NCBI GenBank assembly: GCA_938015435.1
Contig: CALLPN010000005.1
Location: forward strand, 1-64,000
Reading direction: 5' to 3'
Source of the DNA: an uncultured Saprospiraceae bacterium
GTDB taxonomy: Bacteria; Bacteroidota; Bacteroidia; Chitinophagales; Saprospiraceae
Length of the DNA stretch: 64,000 bases
Shown here: positions 8,811 to 17,959 of the stretch, in pieces
How positions within the stretch are numbered: position 1 is the stretch's first letter
How the letters are laid out: each line of letters starts with the position of its first letter
The notes under the pieces: model-generated
What the model was told of the DNA's origin: nothing
The model's input: only the letters and a program-made list of their open reading frames with translations
Databases searched by the model: none
Program-made: the position numbers and the translations under genes

Positions 8811-9318
8811 ATAAACCATAATAATTAAGATCTACAAGTTCACCAGTAGACAATCGAAAGTCTTCTTTTATAGTTCCTTCTAATTCAAACTTGCACTTCT
8901 CCGCTAATCTTTGACTTGCAATATTGTCGACTCCAATTCTGAGAAATATCTTATTGAGTTGAAGATTTTCAAAAGCGAATTTTATTATTTGCTCTACTGC
9001 GATTTGCATATATCCATTACCATAATGGTTTTTATCTAGATAGTATCCCAGCTCACATTTCGATACATTCCAATCAATGTTTTTTATACTGATCCATCCT
9101 ATCAATGTCTGTTCTTTGTAGATGCCAAATGGATATCTGCTTTTAGATTTTACCGCCTCGATCATAGAAGCTAGAAGTTGAGTAGCTTTCTCTTGTGTAT
9201 CTGTTTCTTTCACAGTACCAGGGAAGTACAAAGAGAGTTGATCTACATTATTTAGTATCAATTCAAAATAGGCTTTTGCATCCGAGATATTAATTGGTTC
9301 GATTTCGATTGTATTCAT
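8776..9318 (-). CDS. GNAT-family N-acetyltransferase (RimJ/RimL type)
   Basis: 180 residues. The central motif IGWISIKNID, the CELGYYLDKNHYGNGYM segment (motif A, acetyl-CoA loop) and the NIASQRLAEKCKFELEG region are characteristic of RimJ/RimL/SpeG-like acetyltransferases that modify protein N-termini or small amines. The substrate is not predictable. The end overlaps the convergent lacI-type gene. Confidence 0.88.
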   Translation of the reverse strand: MNTIEIEPINISDAKAYFELILNNVDQLSLYFPGTVKETDTQEKATQLLASMIEAVKSKSRYPFGIYKEQTLIGWISIKNIDWNVSKCELGYYLDKNHYGNGYMQIAVEQIIKFAFENLQLNKIFLRIGVDNIASQRLAEKCKFELEGTIKEDFRLSTGELVDLNYYGLFNASLNSIQLV

Positions 9319-9361
9319 AGCTTACGAGTAAAATAAGTATTTGATAACAATGAATATAAAA

Positions 9362-9397
9362 TAAAAAGAGGCCAACAGCAAACGCTATTGACCTCTT
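9362..9397 (-). terminator. Rho-independent terminator of the LysM/BON gene
   Basis: On the reverse strand AAGAGGTCAATAGC pairs with GCTGTTGGCCTCTT (two or three G-U pairs) around a 4-base loop, followed by a T-rich tract TTTATTTTAT. It starts 24 bases after the stop of the LysM gene. Confidence 0.9.
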
Positions 9398-9420
9398 ATT
9401 AATCTTCACAATACTAAATA

Positions 9421-9897
9421 TTAGTCTTGTGGTATTCTTAACATTTGCCCTGGGTAGATCAATGATGGATCTTTAAGCATTGGCTTGTTAGCTTCAAATA
9501 TTTTCATGTATTTCATAGGATCTCCATAGTGAGCCTTAGCGATTTTAGATAGAGAATCTCCACCTTTCACTTCGTAGAATACTGATATATCTTTTGGTGG
9601 TACTACAGAAATTCTGTCATCCACAGTCGCTACACCTTCTATATTTCCAAGAGTAAGGATTACCTTTTCTCTGTCACCTTGTGACTCCGTCTGTCCAAAT
9701 ACAGTAACAGTATCACCTTCAACTTCTACAGATAGATCATCTACACCTAGTCCCATAGATCTTACTACAGCTTCTAGCATTGTTTCTTTTCTATCTTCTG
9801 CTGCTTCTATTTCTGCTGCAGCTTTTAGATCATTGGTTGCGGCTTTTGTTCCCATTAGCTTTGCACCTGCACTCTTTAAAAATGAAAATAATCCCAT
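9421..9897 (-). CDS. kbp: BON and LysM domain protein, Kbp/YgaU-like
   Basis: 158 residues. The start MGLFSFLKSAG, a BON domain (about 35-100, with GLGVDDLSVEVEGDTVTVFG and GNIEGVATVDD) and a C-terminal LysM domain (VKGGDSLSKIAKAHYGDPMK and MLKDPSLIYPGQMLRIP) follow the order and length of E. coli Kbp (YgaU, 149 residues), a cytoplasmic potassium-binding protein. No signal peptide, which fits. A role in K+ sensing is by family; it has not been tested in Bacteroidota as far as the sequence can tell. Confidence 0.88.
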   Translation of the reverse strand: MGLFSFLKSAGAKLMGTKAATNDLKAAAEIEAAEDRKETMLEAVVRSMGLGVDDLSVEVEGDTVTVFGQTESQGDREKVILTLGNIEGVATVDDRISVVPPKDISVFYEVKGGDSLSKIAKAHYGDPMKYMKIFEANKPMLKDPSLIYPGQMLRIPQD

Positions 9898-10045
9898 TGT
9901 TTTTTGTTGTTTTAATTGATTAAAAATGAAAGCATATAAAATACTTATGCTTATATCTCAAACAATTGATTTCCTTGGTAAAAAGTTTCTTCCAACACAA
10001 AAAATATCGGAAGATGACCCTCAAGGCGTATAATTGTTTAATATC

Positions 10046-11446
10046 TTACAAATGAATCACTTCACCATATGCTTGTGCAGTAGCCTCCATTATAGCTTCA
10101 CTCATAGTAGGGTGAGGGTGTACCGCTTTGAGTATTTCATGTCCAGTCGTTTCTAGTTTTCTTGCGACTACCATCTCAGCAATCATCTCTGTTACATTAG
10201 CTCCGATCATATGAGCACCTAAGAGTTCTCCGTATTTAGCATCGTAGATCACTTTTACAAAACCTTCTTTCGCTCCGGCAGCACTTGCCTTTCCACTCGC
10301 GGAAAATGGAAATTTACCTACTTTGAGATCATATCCAGCTTCTTTAGCTGCCGCTTCAGTCATACCTACACTTGCTACCTCTGGCGCACAATATGTACAT
10401 GATGGTATATTTCCATAATCCATAGGCTGCACATGTTCACCAGCTATATTCTCAACACAGATCAATGCTTCTGCTGTAGCTACGTGAGCTAATGCTGCGC
10501 CAGGTACGATATCACCGATCGCATAGATGCCAGGGACATTAGTTCTATAGTATTCGTCTACTTGTACTAAGCCTCTCTCGGTTTTGATACCTAATGCTTC
10601 GAGACCTATACCTTCTGTGTTAGGAGTTACACCAGCAGCAGAAAGTACTACATCACAATCGATAACTTCTTCTTTGCTACCGTCTTTGTTACTCTTGACA
10701 GTAACCTTACAGCCTTTACCACTAGTATCTACAGAGGTTACAGCAGTGTTTGCCATTACTTTGATCCCCGCTTTTTTAAATACTTTAGTAAGCTCCTTTG
10801 ATATATCCTTGTCTTCTCTTGGCACTAGACCTTGAGCCATATACTCTACTACAGTCACCTCTGTGCCTATAGAATTATAGAAATATGCGAATTCTACTCC
10901 AATAGCTCCTGCACCTACAACAACCATCTTTTTAGGTTGCTTTTCCATAGTCATTGCTTTTCGGTAAGCGATTATTTTTTTATCATCTATTGGAAGACTA
11001 GGCAATTCTTTAGCTCTACCACCAGTCGCTAGTATGATATGTGGAGCTGAATATTCTTTTTTCTTACCTGCAGCATCAGTAACTACTACTTTTTTACCTC
11101 TAGCTAGCTTACCGAATCCTTCGATTACAGTCACTTTATTTTTCTTCATGAGGAACTGAACACCCTTGCTCATTCCATCTGCTACACCTCTAGATCTGCT
11201 GATCATACCTCCAAAGTCAGCCTTAGGTTTCGCTACTTTGATACCGTAGTCTTCTGCATGATTAATATAGTCAAATACGTTTGCACTCTTAAGAAGGGCT
11301 TTTGTAGGGATACATCCCCAGTTGAGACATACTCCACCAAGTGATTCTTTCTCTACGACAGCTACTTTCATTCCTAGCTGAGATGCTCTGATCGCTGCAG
11401 GATATCCACCTGGTCCTGAGCCAATTATGATTACGTCAAATTCCAT
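10046..11446 (-). CDS. lpdA: Dihydrolipoyl dehydrogenase (E3)
   Basis: 466 residues from ATG at 11446 (MEFDVIIIGSGPGGYPAAI); a longer frame to 11500 overlaps a -7 promoter element and is rejected. FAD-binding GxGxxG at 9-14, the redox-active disulfide GGVCLNWGCIPTKA (Cys40/Cys45), the NAD-binding VVVGAGAIGVEFA and the C-terminal HPHPTMSEA catalytic His-Glu are all present. It reoxidises lipoamide in pyruvate/2-oxoglutarate/branched-chain dehydrogenase complexes. No E1 or E2 gene is adjacent, so it is a stand-alone copy. Confidence 0.96.
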   Translation of the reverse strand: MEFDVIIIGSGPGGYPAAIRASQLGMKVAVVEKESLGGVCLNWGCIPTKALLKSANVFDYINHAEDYGIKVAKPKADFGGMISRSRGVADGMSKGVQFLMKKNKVTVIEGFGKLARGKKVVVTDAAGKKKEYSAPHIILATGGRAKELPSLPIDDKKIIAYRKAMTMEKQPKKMVVVGAGAIGVEFAYFYNSIGTEVTVVEYMAQGLVPREDKDISKELTKVFKKAGIKVMANTAVTSVDTSGKGCKVTVKSNKDGSKEEVIDCDVVLSAAGVTPNTEGIGLEALGIKTERGLVQVDEYYRTNVPGIYAIGDIVPGAALAHVATAEALICVENIAGEHVQPMDYGNIPSCTYCAPEVASVGMTEAAAKEAGYDLKVGKFPFSASGKASAAGAKEGFVKVIYDAKYGELLGAHMIGANVTEMIAEMVVARKLETTGHEILKAVHPHPTMSEAIMEATAQAYGEVIHL

Positions 11447-11497
11447 ATGTGTTATTTGTATTGTTATAATAGCAATGCTCATATTCGCATTGGGATG

Positions 11498-11505
11498 CAA
11501 ATATA
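11498..11505 (-). promoter_or_regulatory. Bacteroidota-type -7 element of lpdA
   Basis: TATATTTG on the reverse strand matches the TAnnTTTG consensus exactly and lies 51 bases before the lpdA ATG. The matching -33 TTG is not convincing at normal spacing. It supports the shorter lpdA start. Confidence 0.5.
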
Positions 11506-11688
11506 ATCAAGTCAATGTAAGTATATATGAAATCTATGTAAGATCGGAGCTATAAATAGGAGTCTTCCGAGTATGTTACTATTTTTTCATTAAGCATTAG
11601 CTTAGGATCAGAGCCATAATCATTGGCCGTAAGACATAAAATCAATATGCTCTGTATATAGTAACCTAGATATATGATTAATCTTTTT

Positions 11689-12882
11689 TTATCGAAACAC
11701 TTGTACTCGTGCTAATGCATCGTAAAAATCTCTGACTTCGCCGAACTTAGGAGGAATAACTTGTCTTCCTGTCGTATCTATAAAACCTATACCAGTACTT
11801 GTAATGGCTCTTGCCATTCCATCGTTAAAATCCCACACCAATGGAAATAACGGCGGTATGATTTCCTTACCTTCTAAATCCATATATCCCCACAACTCAC
11901 CTTTCTGATATCCTAATCTATTGCCGGCGTATTTATATAGGCCATCATAGATTTCAGGAGCAATGATTTGACCTTTCTGATTGAGAACACCATGTTTGCC
12001 TTTGTTAGAAAAAGCTACTCTTCCATGTGATAGATTGCGAATGGTTGAGTAAGGGATTTCTTTTTTGATACCCTTCATATCAAGAATATAGTTGGTTCCT
12101 TTTTCAGTAATGCAAGCGATACCATCTTCAAATTGTCCAGCTTTGGTCAAATCGGATTTCCAGATCTGATACTTATTCTCCGAATCTAAATAGCCATATT
12201 TTTCACCTTTTTTAAATCTCCAATATCGAGTATCACTTTTGTATATTTTGTCAAAAAAATCATCGTTTAGAGGTTGTAAATTTTTACCTATGACTTGATA
12301 CCCTTCTCTAGTTCTAACGATAGCTTTTCCGTTTTCAAAGTTGCTAGCTTTAATGTAAATAGTCGTGTCAATCCGTATACCATCCGGATTAAGGTAACCA
12401 TATTGACCATCTTTCTTGATGCGACTTCTCTCATCATAATAAGGATACTGTTCTTCATAGTTTCCTCTGAGAATCTTATTTCCAATTTTATCTATAGTAA
12501 TATATTCTCTATCAAACATTTGCACTATAGCTTTACCTTCAGAAAATTCAGTAGTGGTACGATATTGAAAATCTATGATCGTTTCTCCCCGTTTATTGAT
12601 ATATCCCCATTTACCTTTGTAGTTGGCAGCAGCTAAGCCTTCAGTGAAATCACGGTTGTCTTCGTATTTAGCCTGGATTGTGATATTTCCTTTCATATCA
12701 ATGTATCCCCACTTAAATGGATTAGGGACAAAGTCATTCATATAGATTTCTTCTTCTACAGCATTGCTTTGTATAGGAAGCTTATCATCTTTACAGCTAA
12801 TAGAAACCGTGCAGAACAGCCATAAGAAAATGTTAATTCTTATAAAGTATTGGAGTTTTATGTAGCTTGTCGACGTTAGCAT
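11689..12882 (-). CDS. WG-repeat lipoprotein
   Basis: 397 residues from ATG at 12882. I prefer this over 12918 because the longer form would start two bases from the divergent gene. The N-terminus has a signal with lipobox VSISC (Cys30). The body is a run of WG (KWG) repeats, KWGYIDMKG, KWGYINKRG, YGYLNPDG, KYGYLDSEN, KHGVLNQKG, LWGYMDLEG and GFIDTTG, about 45-50 residues apart, usually forming a beta-rich solenoid. Function of WG-repeat proteins is mostly unknown; protein binding at the envelope is likely. Confidence 0.85.
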   Translation of the reverse strand: MLTSTSYIKLQYFIRINIFLWLFCTVSISCKDDKLPIQSNAVEEEIYMNDFVPNPFKWGYIDMKGNITIQAKYEDNRDFTEGLAAANYKGKWGYINKRGETIIDFQYRTTTEFSEGKAIVQMFDREYITIDKIGNKILRGNYEEQYPYYDERSRIKKDGQYGYLNPDGIRIDTTIYIKASNFENGKAIVRTREGYQVIGKNLQPLNDDFFDKIYKSDTRYWRFKKGEKYGYLDSENKYQIWKSDLTKAGQFEDGIACITEKGTNYILDMKGIKKEIPYSTIRNLSHGRVAFSNKGKHGVLNQKGQIIAPEIYDGLYKYAGNRLGYQKGELWGYMDLEGKEIIPPLFPLVWDFNDGMARAITSTGIGFIDTTGRQVIPPKFGEVRDFYDALARVQVFR

Positions 12883-12920
12883 ATGAGTAAGGTAATAACT
12901 AACTGACAAATACCACATAC

Positions 12921-13481
12921 ATGTACCTATTAAAAGGTTTCATTCTAGGAATATTATTGACTTTATCTACCTCGATTTGGTCTCAATCCAGTAATGCAGC
13001 AGATTGGGTTACATTCAAATCTAGAGATGGATCATTCACTATGGCATCACCCAGTGAACCTGAGTATCTTGCCAAAGAAATTACTACTACTGTAGGGGCG
13101 ATGGAGTTACATTCCTATATGGTAGCACCACAATATGATGATCAGAATCCTAATCTGATGTATCTTATCGAATACTACGATTATCCAGAAGGAACATTCC
13201 CAGAAGATAGCATGGATCTCAAACAGTTTTTCTATGAGCAAACGGCTCAGGCTACTTCATATGAGATTGGCGGTAAGCTTTCATATAGTTCAAAATCGTC
13301 AGTCAATAGTATCGATGGATTTCTCTATCGCTGTCAATATAAAAATGATACCTACGTAATGAAATCACGGATGTTTTTCGTCGGAGATAGATTTTATCAT
13401 ATCAAAGTTTATTCAGAAAAAGACACAAGTCTCAATGATGAAATGGATTGGTATCTTGATAGTTTCAAACTAGTTAAATAA
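12921..13481 (+). CDS. Secreted protein of unknown function
   Basis: 186 residues with a signal peptide (LKGFILGILLTLSTSIWSQ). The mature part begins DWVTFKSRDGSFTMASPSEP, a pattern seen in small periplasmic proteins of Bacteroidota that resemble PsbP/Mog1-like folds, ending MDWYLDSFKL. No catalytic motif. Divergent from the WG-repeat lipoprotein gene, sharing a promoter region of about 38 bases. I do not recognise a named family with certainty. Confidence 0.75.
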   Translation: MYLLKGFILGILLTLSTSIWSQSSNAADWVTFKSRDGSFTMASPSEPEYLAKEITTTVGAMELHSYMVAPQYDDQNPNLMYLIEYYDYPEGTFPEDSMDLKQFFYEQTAQATSYEIGGKLSYSSKSSVNSIDGFLYRCQYKNDTYVMKSRMFFVGDRFYHIKVYSEKDTSLNDEMDWYLDSFKLVK

Positions 13482-13527
13482 AGGATTTTGGTCAATCATC
13501 ATTAAAGCATTTCGAAGTAAATCTAAT

Positions 13528-13989
13528 TCAATAAACTTCCAATATCGCAATCTTTTTTCCATTGAATTGAATAGTATCATTGACACCTTTACCGGCTAAC
13601 TTTTGGCCGATAGGAGATTGGATAGATATCCCATAATATAATACTCCTTCAAGTTCAATTTTTCCAGCGCTTATCGCAATGAAATAGTTGCCCGTATTAC
13701 ATCTCACAAGACTACCCAAGCCAATTTGAGTATTTGTCGATTCGATATCTATTTGGTTGAGAGTCTGTCTGACTTCAAGTGCTGAATATAGTTGTACAGT
13801 TGCTTTCTGTTCTTCTAGTTGCATCATGGTTCTTCCAGTCTCATGCTTATCGCCTGCGCTACTTTTGGTTTCATTGCTTCGAGATTCAGCGACATCATCC
13901 AATTTCTTTTGTATCGATTCGATTCTTTGATCAATATACTCAGTACATTTACGATATAAGTCAAGCTTTATTTCAACAAAGTCTTTCAT
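13528..13989 (-). CDS. GreA/GreB-type C-terminal domain protein
   Basis: 153 residues. An N-terminal helical part (VEIKLDLYRKCTEYIDQRI, likely coiled coil) is followed by a C-terminal FKBP-like GreA/GreB domain (IGLGSLVRCNTGNYFIAISA, SPIGQKLAGKGVNDTIQFNG). Such proteins bind near the RNA polymerase secondary channel or act on transcription; the acidic tip of true GreA is not evident. Homologues are often misnamed 3-oxoacyl-ACP synthase in Bacteroidota, but nothing thiolase-like is present. Confidence 0.75.
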   Translation of the reverse strand: MKDFVEIKLDLYRKCTEYIDQRIESIQKKLDDVAESRSNETKSSAGDKHETGRTMMQLEEQKATVQLYSALEVRQTLNQIDIESTNTQIGLGSLVRCNTGNYFIAISAGKIELEGVLYYGISIQSPIGQKLAGKGVNDTIQFNGKKIAILEVY

Positions 13990-14011
13990 ACACTAAATAT
14001 ACATCACACCT

Positions 14012-14596
14012 ATGAACTACCTAGCACACATGTATCTTTCTTGTAGTGATGAGGATCTTATTATCGGTAATATGCTGGTGGATATGATGAATATCAAGAG
14101 GTTACGGGAATTGCCTGAGCAATACCATAAGGGATTTGAGTTGCATAGGTTGATAGATAGTTATACAGATGATCACCCAGCGGTGAAAGAAGCGACTTTG
14201 AAGCTCCGAGAAAATCATAAGAAGTATGCTCCGGTGGTAATCGATATCTTCTATGATTATGTGTTATCGCTAGAGTGGGAGAGGTACTCAGGAGAAGACA
14301 TCCAAGACTTCTGCAATGGTATCTACGACATCCTCAAAAAACACCTTCATAATCTTCCTGCGGATATAGTCGCTAGACTAGAAAAGATGATTGCAGGGAA
14401 TTTTCTAATGACTTGTAGTTCGCCGGAAGCGATAAGAGCGGTATTTGATATTGTGGATGGACGAGCTAGATTTACTAATAGCTTCTCTTTAGCTACAGAT
14501 GATTTGTTGGAAGACTATGAGTTTTACAGAGATAATTTCTATAAGTTTTTTCCTGATATGATCGCTCAAGCGGGTACTTATTGTGAGTTGTGTTAA
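14012..14596 (+). CDS. acpH: Acyl carrier protein phosphodiesterase (AcpH, DUF479)
   Basis: 194 residues, the normal length for the family. The N-terminus MNYLAHMYLS, LIIGNMLVD, the HRLIDSYTDDHPAV motif with conserved His/Asp (HD-like metal site) and VVIDIFYDYVLS fit AcpH. The enzyme removes 4'-phosphopantetheine from holo-ACP. Divergent from the GreA-like gene (22-base gap). Confidence 0.88.
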   Translation: MNYLAHMYLSCSDEDLIIGNMLVDMMNIKRLRELPEQYHKGFELHRLIDSYTDDHPAVKEATLKLRENHKKYAPVVIDIFYDYVLSLEWERYSGEDIQDFCNGIYDILKKHLHNLPADIVARLEKMIAGNFLMTCSSPEAIRAVFDIVDGRARFTNSFSLATDDLLEDYEFYRDNFYKFFPDMIAQAGTYCELC

Positions 14597-14903
14597 TTGG
14601 TTTTCTTCTATATAGTAAAGGGTTTAGTATCTCATGTGTGAATTGCACTAAGACTATGTTGTAGTATTAATTGTATAAAGAACACCTACTATAATCATAT
14701 GGTAAATATGATTAGCGTTCTTACATTCTTAATTTTAAGTTGTGGCTATCATGTGGATTAGGCTATATAGCATTTCTTGACGAAAATGAGTCCTGCTATC
14801 ATCTATTGTTGTGTGCCGGTATCATTATCCAACTTGACTAACTTTCAACTTTTAGATTGTAACATTATAAAGAAACAAAAAGCGGTATGAGTGCAAATTA
14901 TAT
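14597..14903. other. Intergenic region with a very short lipoprotein-like ORF
   Basis: 307 bases between acpH and the barrel genes. It holds a 20-codon ORF at 14699-14761 (listed separately) and the 11-base word TGTTGTGTGCC (14807-14817), which recurs at 16441-16451. No promoter or terminator is clear. Confidence 0.5.
14699..14761 (+). CDS. Possible 20-residue lipoprotein signal-like peptide
   Basis: ATG to TAG encodes MVNMISVLTFLILSCGYHVD, which has the form of a lipoprotein signal with lipobox LILSC and only five following residues. It may be a genuine micro-lipoprotein, the stump of a decayed gene, or chance in AT-rich DNA. Confidence 0.2.
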   Translation: MVNMISVLTFLILSCGYHVD

Positions 14904-15473
14904 TTAATTGAAAGTATAAGAAAGCCCAATTGAGGTCATTTTTCTTTTACCTAGAAAAGAAGAAAAGCCTTCTCTTTTTTTGGTGTAAAAATCATTGTGT
15001 ATTCCAAATTGAGCAATAATTTTAATTACATCAGTAATTTTAATTTTAGCGTTGGCACCTAAGCCATATCCCAATCTCAATGTAGAATAAACGTCATTTT
15101 CATATTCTTCCGTAAGGTTTTTCACAAAATTAAACTGAGCGTTACAACCAATATTGAGTATTTTATGATGTACAAGCTTATATTCGGCTAACAATCCTAG
15201 GACTATATTTGACTGATCAAGAACAATACTATTATAGTCTAAAGTACCTATACTCCCTCCAATATAAAATGAACTGTCTACTTCTACGAGTAAGCTCAAG
15301 GAAAGATCTATGATTCCACCGATTGACTGATCTTCTCGATCGTTATCATGTGTTACATCTACTAATGACATGGAATTCATTATTCTAAGATCCCACTTTT
15401 GAGCATAGCTCTGCTGAGCCAAACCTTGTAGTATTAAAAACAATATTATAAATCTAAAAGATAATCGTATCAT
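14904..15473 (-). CDS. Predicted outer-membrane beta-barrel protein
   Basis: 189 residues, signal peptide (FRFIILFLILQGLAQQSYAQ), then alternating strands (SFYIGGSIGTLDY, TLRLGYGLGANAKIKI, MTSIGLSYTFN) ending in an aromatic residue, as in small outer-membrane barrels. No family recognised. Its start overlaps the stop of the upstream barrel gene (ATGA at 15470-15473), implying translational coupling. Confidence 0.7.
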   Translation of the reverse strand: MIRLSFRFIILFLILQGLAQQSYAQKWDLRIMNSMSLVDVTHDNDREDQSIGGIIDLSLSLLVEVDSSFYIGGSIGTLDYNSIVLDQSNIVLGLLAEYKLVHHKILNIGCNAQFNFVKNLTEEYENDVYSTLRLGYGLGANAKIKITDVIKIIAQFGIHNDFYTKKREGFSSFLGKRKMTSIGLSYTFN

Positions 15474-16141
15474 GATGATTTATTTTGAAGGTTAAGAGAT
15501 ACGCCAAGGGATAAAAAATATCTATTAATGCTTACCTTAGGAAGGAAGCCATAGGTTTTGTCGCCATAGGAAGGCATACGATACCCTATACTCCCATGAA
15601 AGCCCAGATGAGGTTTCATCCAATAGGTACCTCCTAGATTTGTTACGGCTGTAACTTTTCCATAGCGTCTTCCTATATAAGGTTTTGACGTTGGCAATAT
15701 CTTGATTAGAGATATCCCTGCGTTGTAATAAATATTCCAATTCTCCTTTTCTATAATTCTATATTCAGCTAGTATATCGAATGCGATCTGTTTTCTATTT
15801 ACCTCACCTTCAAAATTTAAAGTATCTACTGAGGAACAGGTAAAGCATTGAGCTTCATAATCAATGTCAATTTCTCCTTTAAAATTGATCGTTTCTAATT
15901 TAGATCTGAGATATAGTGGCCCATATATTTTCGACACTACAGACAGATAAAAATCTGTAGTAGTTATTCTTGGGTTATCGTTTATAAACACATCAAAATC
16001 TTTTCCTGCTGAAATACTATTGTTAGCAGGTATAAATGTCATAACCCCTGAACCTTTGGTTATTCCGACATCGAATTGGATACTCTGGCTGTAAACCATC
16101 GTTGTACAAACGAGCAATATTAGAGTAAAGTAATGTTTCAT
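15470..16141 (-). CDS. Predicted outer-membrane beta-barrel protein
   Basis: 223 residues with signal peptide (MKHYFTLILLVCTTMVYSQ). Strand-rich body with TTDFYLSVVSKIYGPLYLRS, IAFDILAEYRIIEKENWNIY and a final SINRYFLSLGVSLNLQ. It contains a CFTCSS pair of cysteines. First gene of a two-gene unit, overlapping the next barrel by four bases. Function unknown. Confidence 0.7.
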   Translation of the reverse strand: MKHYFTLILLVCTTMVYSQSIQFDVGITKGSGVMTFIPANNSISAGKDFDVFINDNPRITTTDFYLSVVSKIYGPLYLRSKLETINFKGEIDIDYEAQCFTCSSVDTLNFEGEVNRKQIAFDILAEYRIIEKENWNIYYNAGISLIKILPTSKPYIGRRYGKVTAVTNLGGTYWMKPHLGFHGSIGYRMPSYGDKTYGFLPKVSINRYFLSLGVSLNLQNKSS

Positions 16142-16432
16142 AGTAATAAATTTCCGTGTGAATAGTCGAACTCTCCTTAGTGTCTCCCCGCATATCGACT
16201 ATTTATAAAGCAGCTAGCAGTAAAATTTAGCTTTAATCATAGATTATAATTTATTAAATATAATAAATTTAGTTCTACATTCTTTTATTCAATCCGAGTA
16301 AATGATTTTTAAGACATTCATCTTTTTTTCTGGATGTCATGTTTCTTTTGTTCTCATTTTAGAGGTTTAAGACCTAATTATCATATCTGACGCGTTAACC
16401 AACCAAATCGGAGTAAATAATGCAAAATATAA

Positions 16433-17005
16433 TCACATAGTGTTGTGTGCCTTTTTCTTTTGTCGTATTGAATAAAAAATACTTATTAATAGTCCAATTA
16501 AACCTCCGAAATAACTAAAATTATGCATTGAGCCCACCATAATGAAATTTGTTCGATTTACTAAGTTGTTTGGAAAAATCCAATTAGGAGAATTATTGAC
16601 AAGTACTAATTTCCCATAGATTAATCCAATTGTTCCAACAAGTAAAGCAATTCCAATTGTTATTAAAAATGCTTTGATTGTAATCTTAAACATTTCTTTT
16701 CCATTTCTGTGAATTAATCCGATCAACCCTAGAATCACTCCGATTGTCATTCCTACCCACCAAGTTGCAAGGAAACCAACTATTGATGCACCGTATCTTG
16801 GATTGTACAATATGATTTCAGGATCTCCTATTGTTCCAATGTTTTCACCCATTCCCCAATCATTCAGTCCAAACTGAATGAATTTAAATTTGGTATAATA
16901 TTCATTCGAAATCGTATAAGTTATTTGGTCATGTACTATTCCATAAATTCCACCAAGAATTGGGGCAATTATTAGTATTAGAATTAGTGTAATTGGTTTG
17001 TTCAT
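16433..17005 (-). CDS. Small integral membrane protein of unknown function
   Basis: 190 residues with four hydrophobic segments (near 5-24, 73-95, 107-130 and 158-180) and a basic C-terminus (RQKKKAHN). No recognised motif. The gene sits alone in a lower-GC stretch with long flanking gaps. The word TGTTGTGTGCC begins one base after the window position of its stop region. Confidence 0.6.
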   Translation of the reverse strand: MNKPITLILILIIAPILGGIYGIVHDQITYTISNEYYTKFKFIQFGLNDWGMGENIGTIGDPEIILYNPRYGASIVGFLATWWVGMTIGVILGLIGLIHRNGKEMFKITIKAFLITIGIALLVGTIGLIYGKLVLVNNSPNWIFPNNLVNRTNFIMVGSMHNFSYFGGLIGLLISIFYSIRQKKKAHNTM

Positions 17006-17155
17006 TCTTTCTTTTTGGGCTTGCTATTTATGAATTGTATCTGGCATTTTTTATCACAGAAAAGCTGATTTAGGCAATATATGGTACTTTTCTAGTACAG
17101 CGTATTAGGACAATAAAATGCATGATTAGATTATCTATTGAGTGCTATTTTTATT

Positions 17156-17959
17156 TTATTCAAAGTCAATATTCCATCCATTTCTCAAAGACTGTAACTT
17201 AGGTACAACGCAAGATCTATCCTCATTGTCGATCGAGACGAAAATAGGCACAAAATCACCTTTCTTTTTATCACTCATAATTGAATTGTCCGTTGTAAAT
17301 GATTCTTTTATAACTTTATTCCCGTTTCTTTTTTCATGTTCATAATGAACAATAATACCTTGACCTATATTAGAAATAGGAAATCCTGATTTAGGAATCA
17401 TAGAAATAATTTTTCCTTTTGATAGCTTGCCAAACTTGTATAGATTGAGTTCTTTTTTTACACTTAATATTGAATAAATTAGAAATAGTAAACCTATAAT
17501 CAGAGTAGGAATAGCAAAAAGAAGTAAAGAGCCAATCGAGAAATCATATGGTTTTAGATTTTTCACTATTGAATTTCCATCCTTTTCTTTTATTATCAAC
17601 TCATCGCCAATTTTCAAGTTTTCAATTTTTCTCACTTCAAGAACCTTGTATTTAGATTCTATTTCTACTTCATTATCTAGATATTTATAAGATATCGTCG
17701 TAGGATGAACTCCATTAATAGTAACATTGTACTGAGTTTCAATGTCAGTTATGTGAGCTGAAATTTCTCTGCCTTGCGAATTGATGAATTCATAGTCAAT
17801 TTTTGGTAGATCATTTCCGATTGAAGAAAATTGGATTATTAATACAGAAACAATAAATAACGGAATTGTAGTAAATACAAGTCCGAAAAATGGAATTGGC
17901 TTCTTCTTCAAAGAATTCAGAATAGTTAAGAATTTGACTTTCCTAGGTATAATGTTCAT
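17156..17959 (-). CDS. DUF3592-like membrane protein
   Basis: 267 residues with two transmembrane segments (about 24-46 and 143-167). Between them is a small beta domain (ISAHITDIETQYNVTINGVH, then KIGDELIIKEKDGN), and after the second a similar one (LSKGKIISMIPKSGFPISN). This is the layout of DUF3592-type proteins. Isolated gene; role unknown. Confidence 0.65.
   Translation of the reverse strand: MNIIPRKVKFLTILNSLKKKPIPFFGLVFTTIPLFIVSVLIIQFSSIGNDLPKIDYEFINSQGREISAHITDIETQYNVTINGVHPTTISYKYLDNEVEIESKYKVLEVRKIENLKIGDELIIKEKDGNSIVKNLKPYDFSIGSLLLFAIPTLIIGLLFLIYSILSVKKELNLYKFGKLSKGKIISMIPKSGFPISNIGQGIIVHYEHEKRNGNKVIKESFTTDNSIMSDKKKGDFVPIFVSIDNEDRSCVVPKLQSLRNGWNIDFE

Noticed and set aside
11446..11500. 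Longer N-terminus of lpdA
   Set aside because: The extra 18 residues are not part of the family and the sequence overlaps a -7 promoter element.
13528..13989. 3-oxoacyl-ACP synthase
   Set aside because: A common database label, but no thiolase motifs exist; the C-terminal half is a GreA/GreB-type domain.
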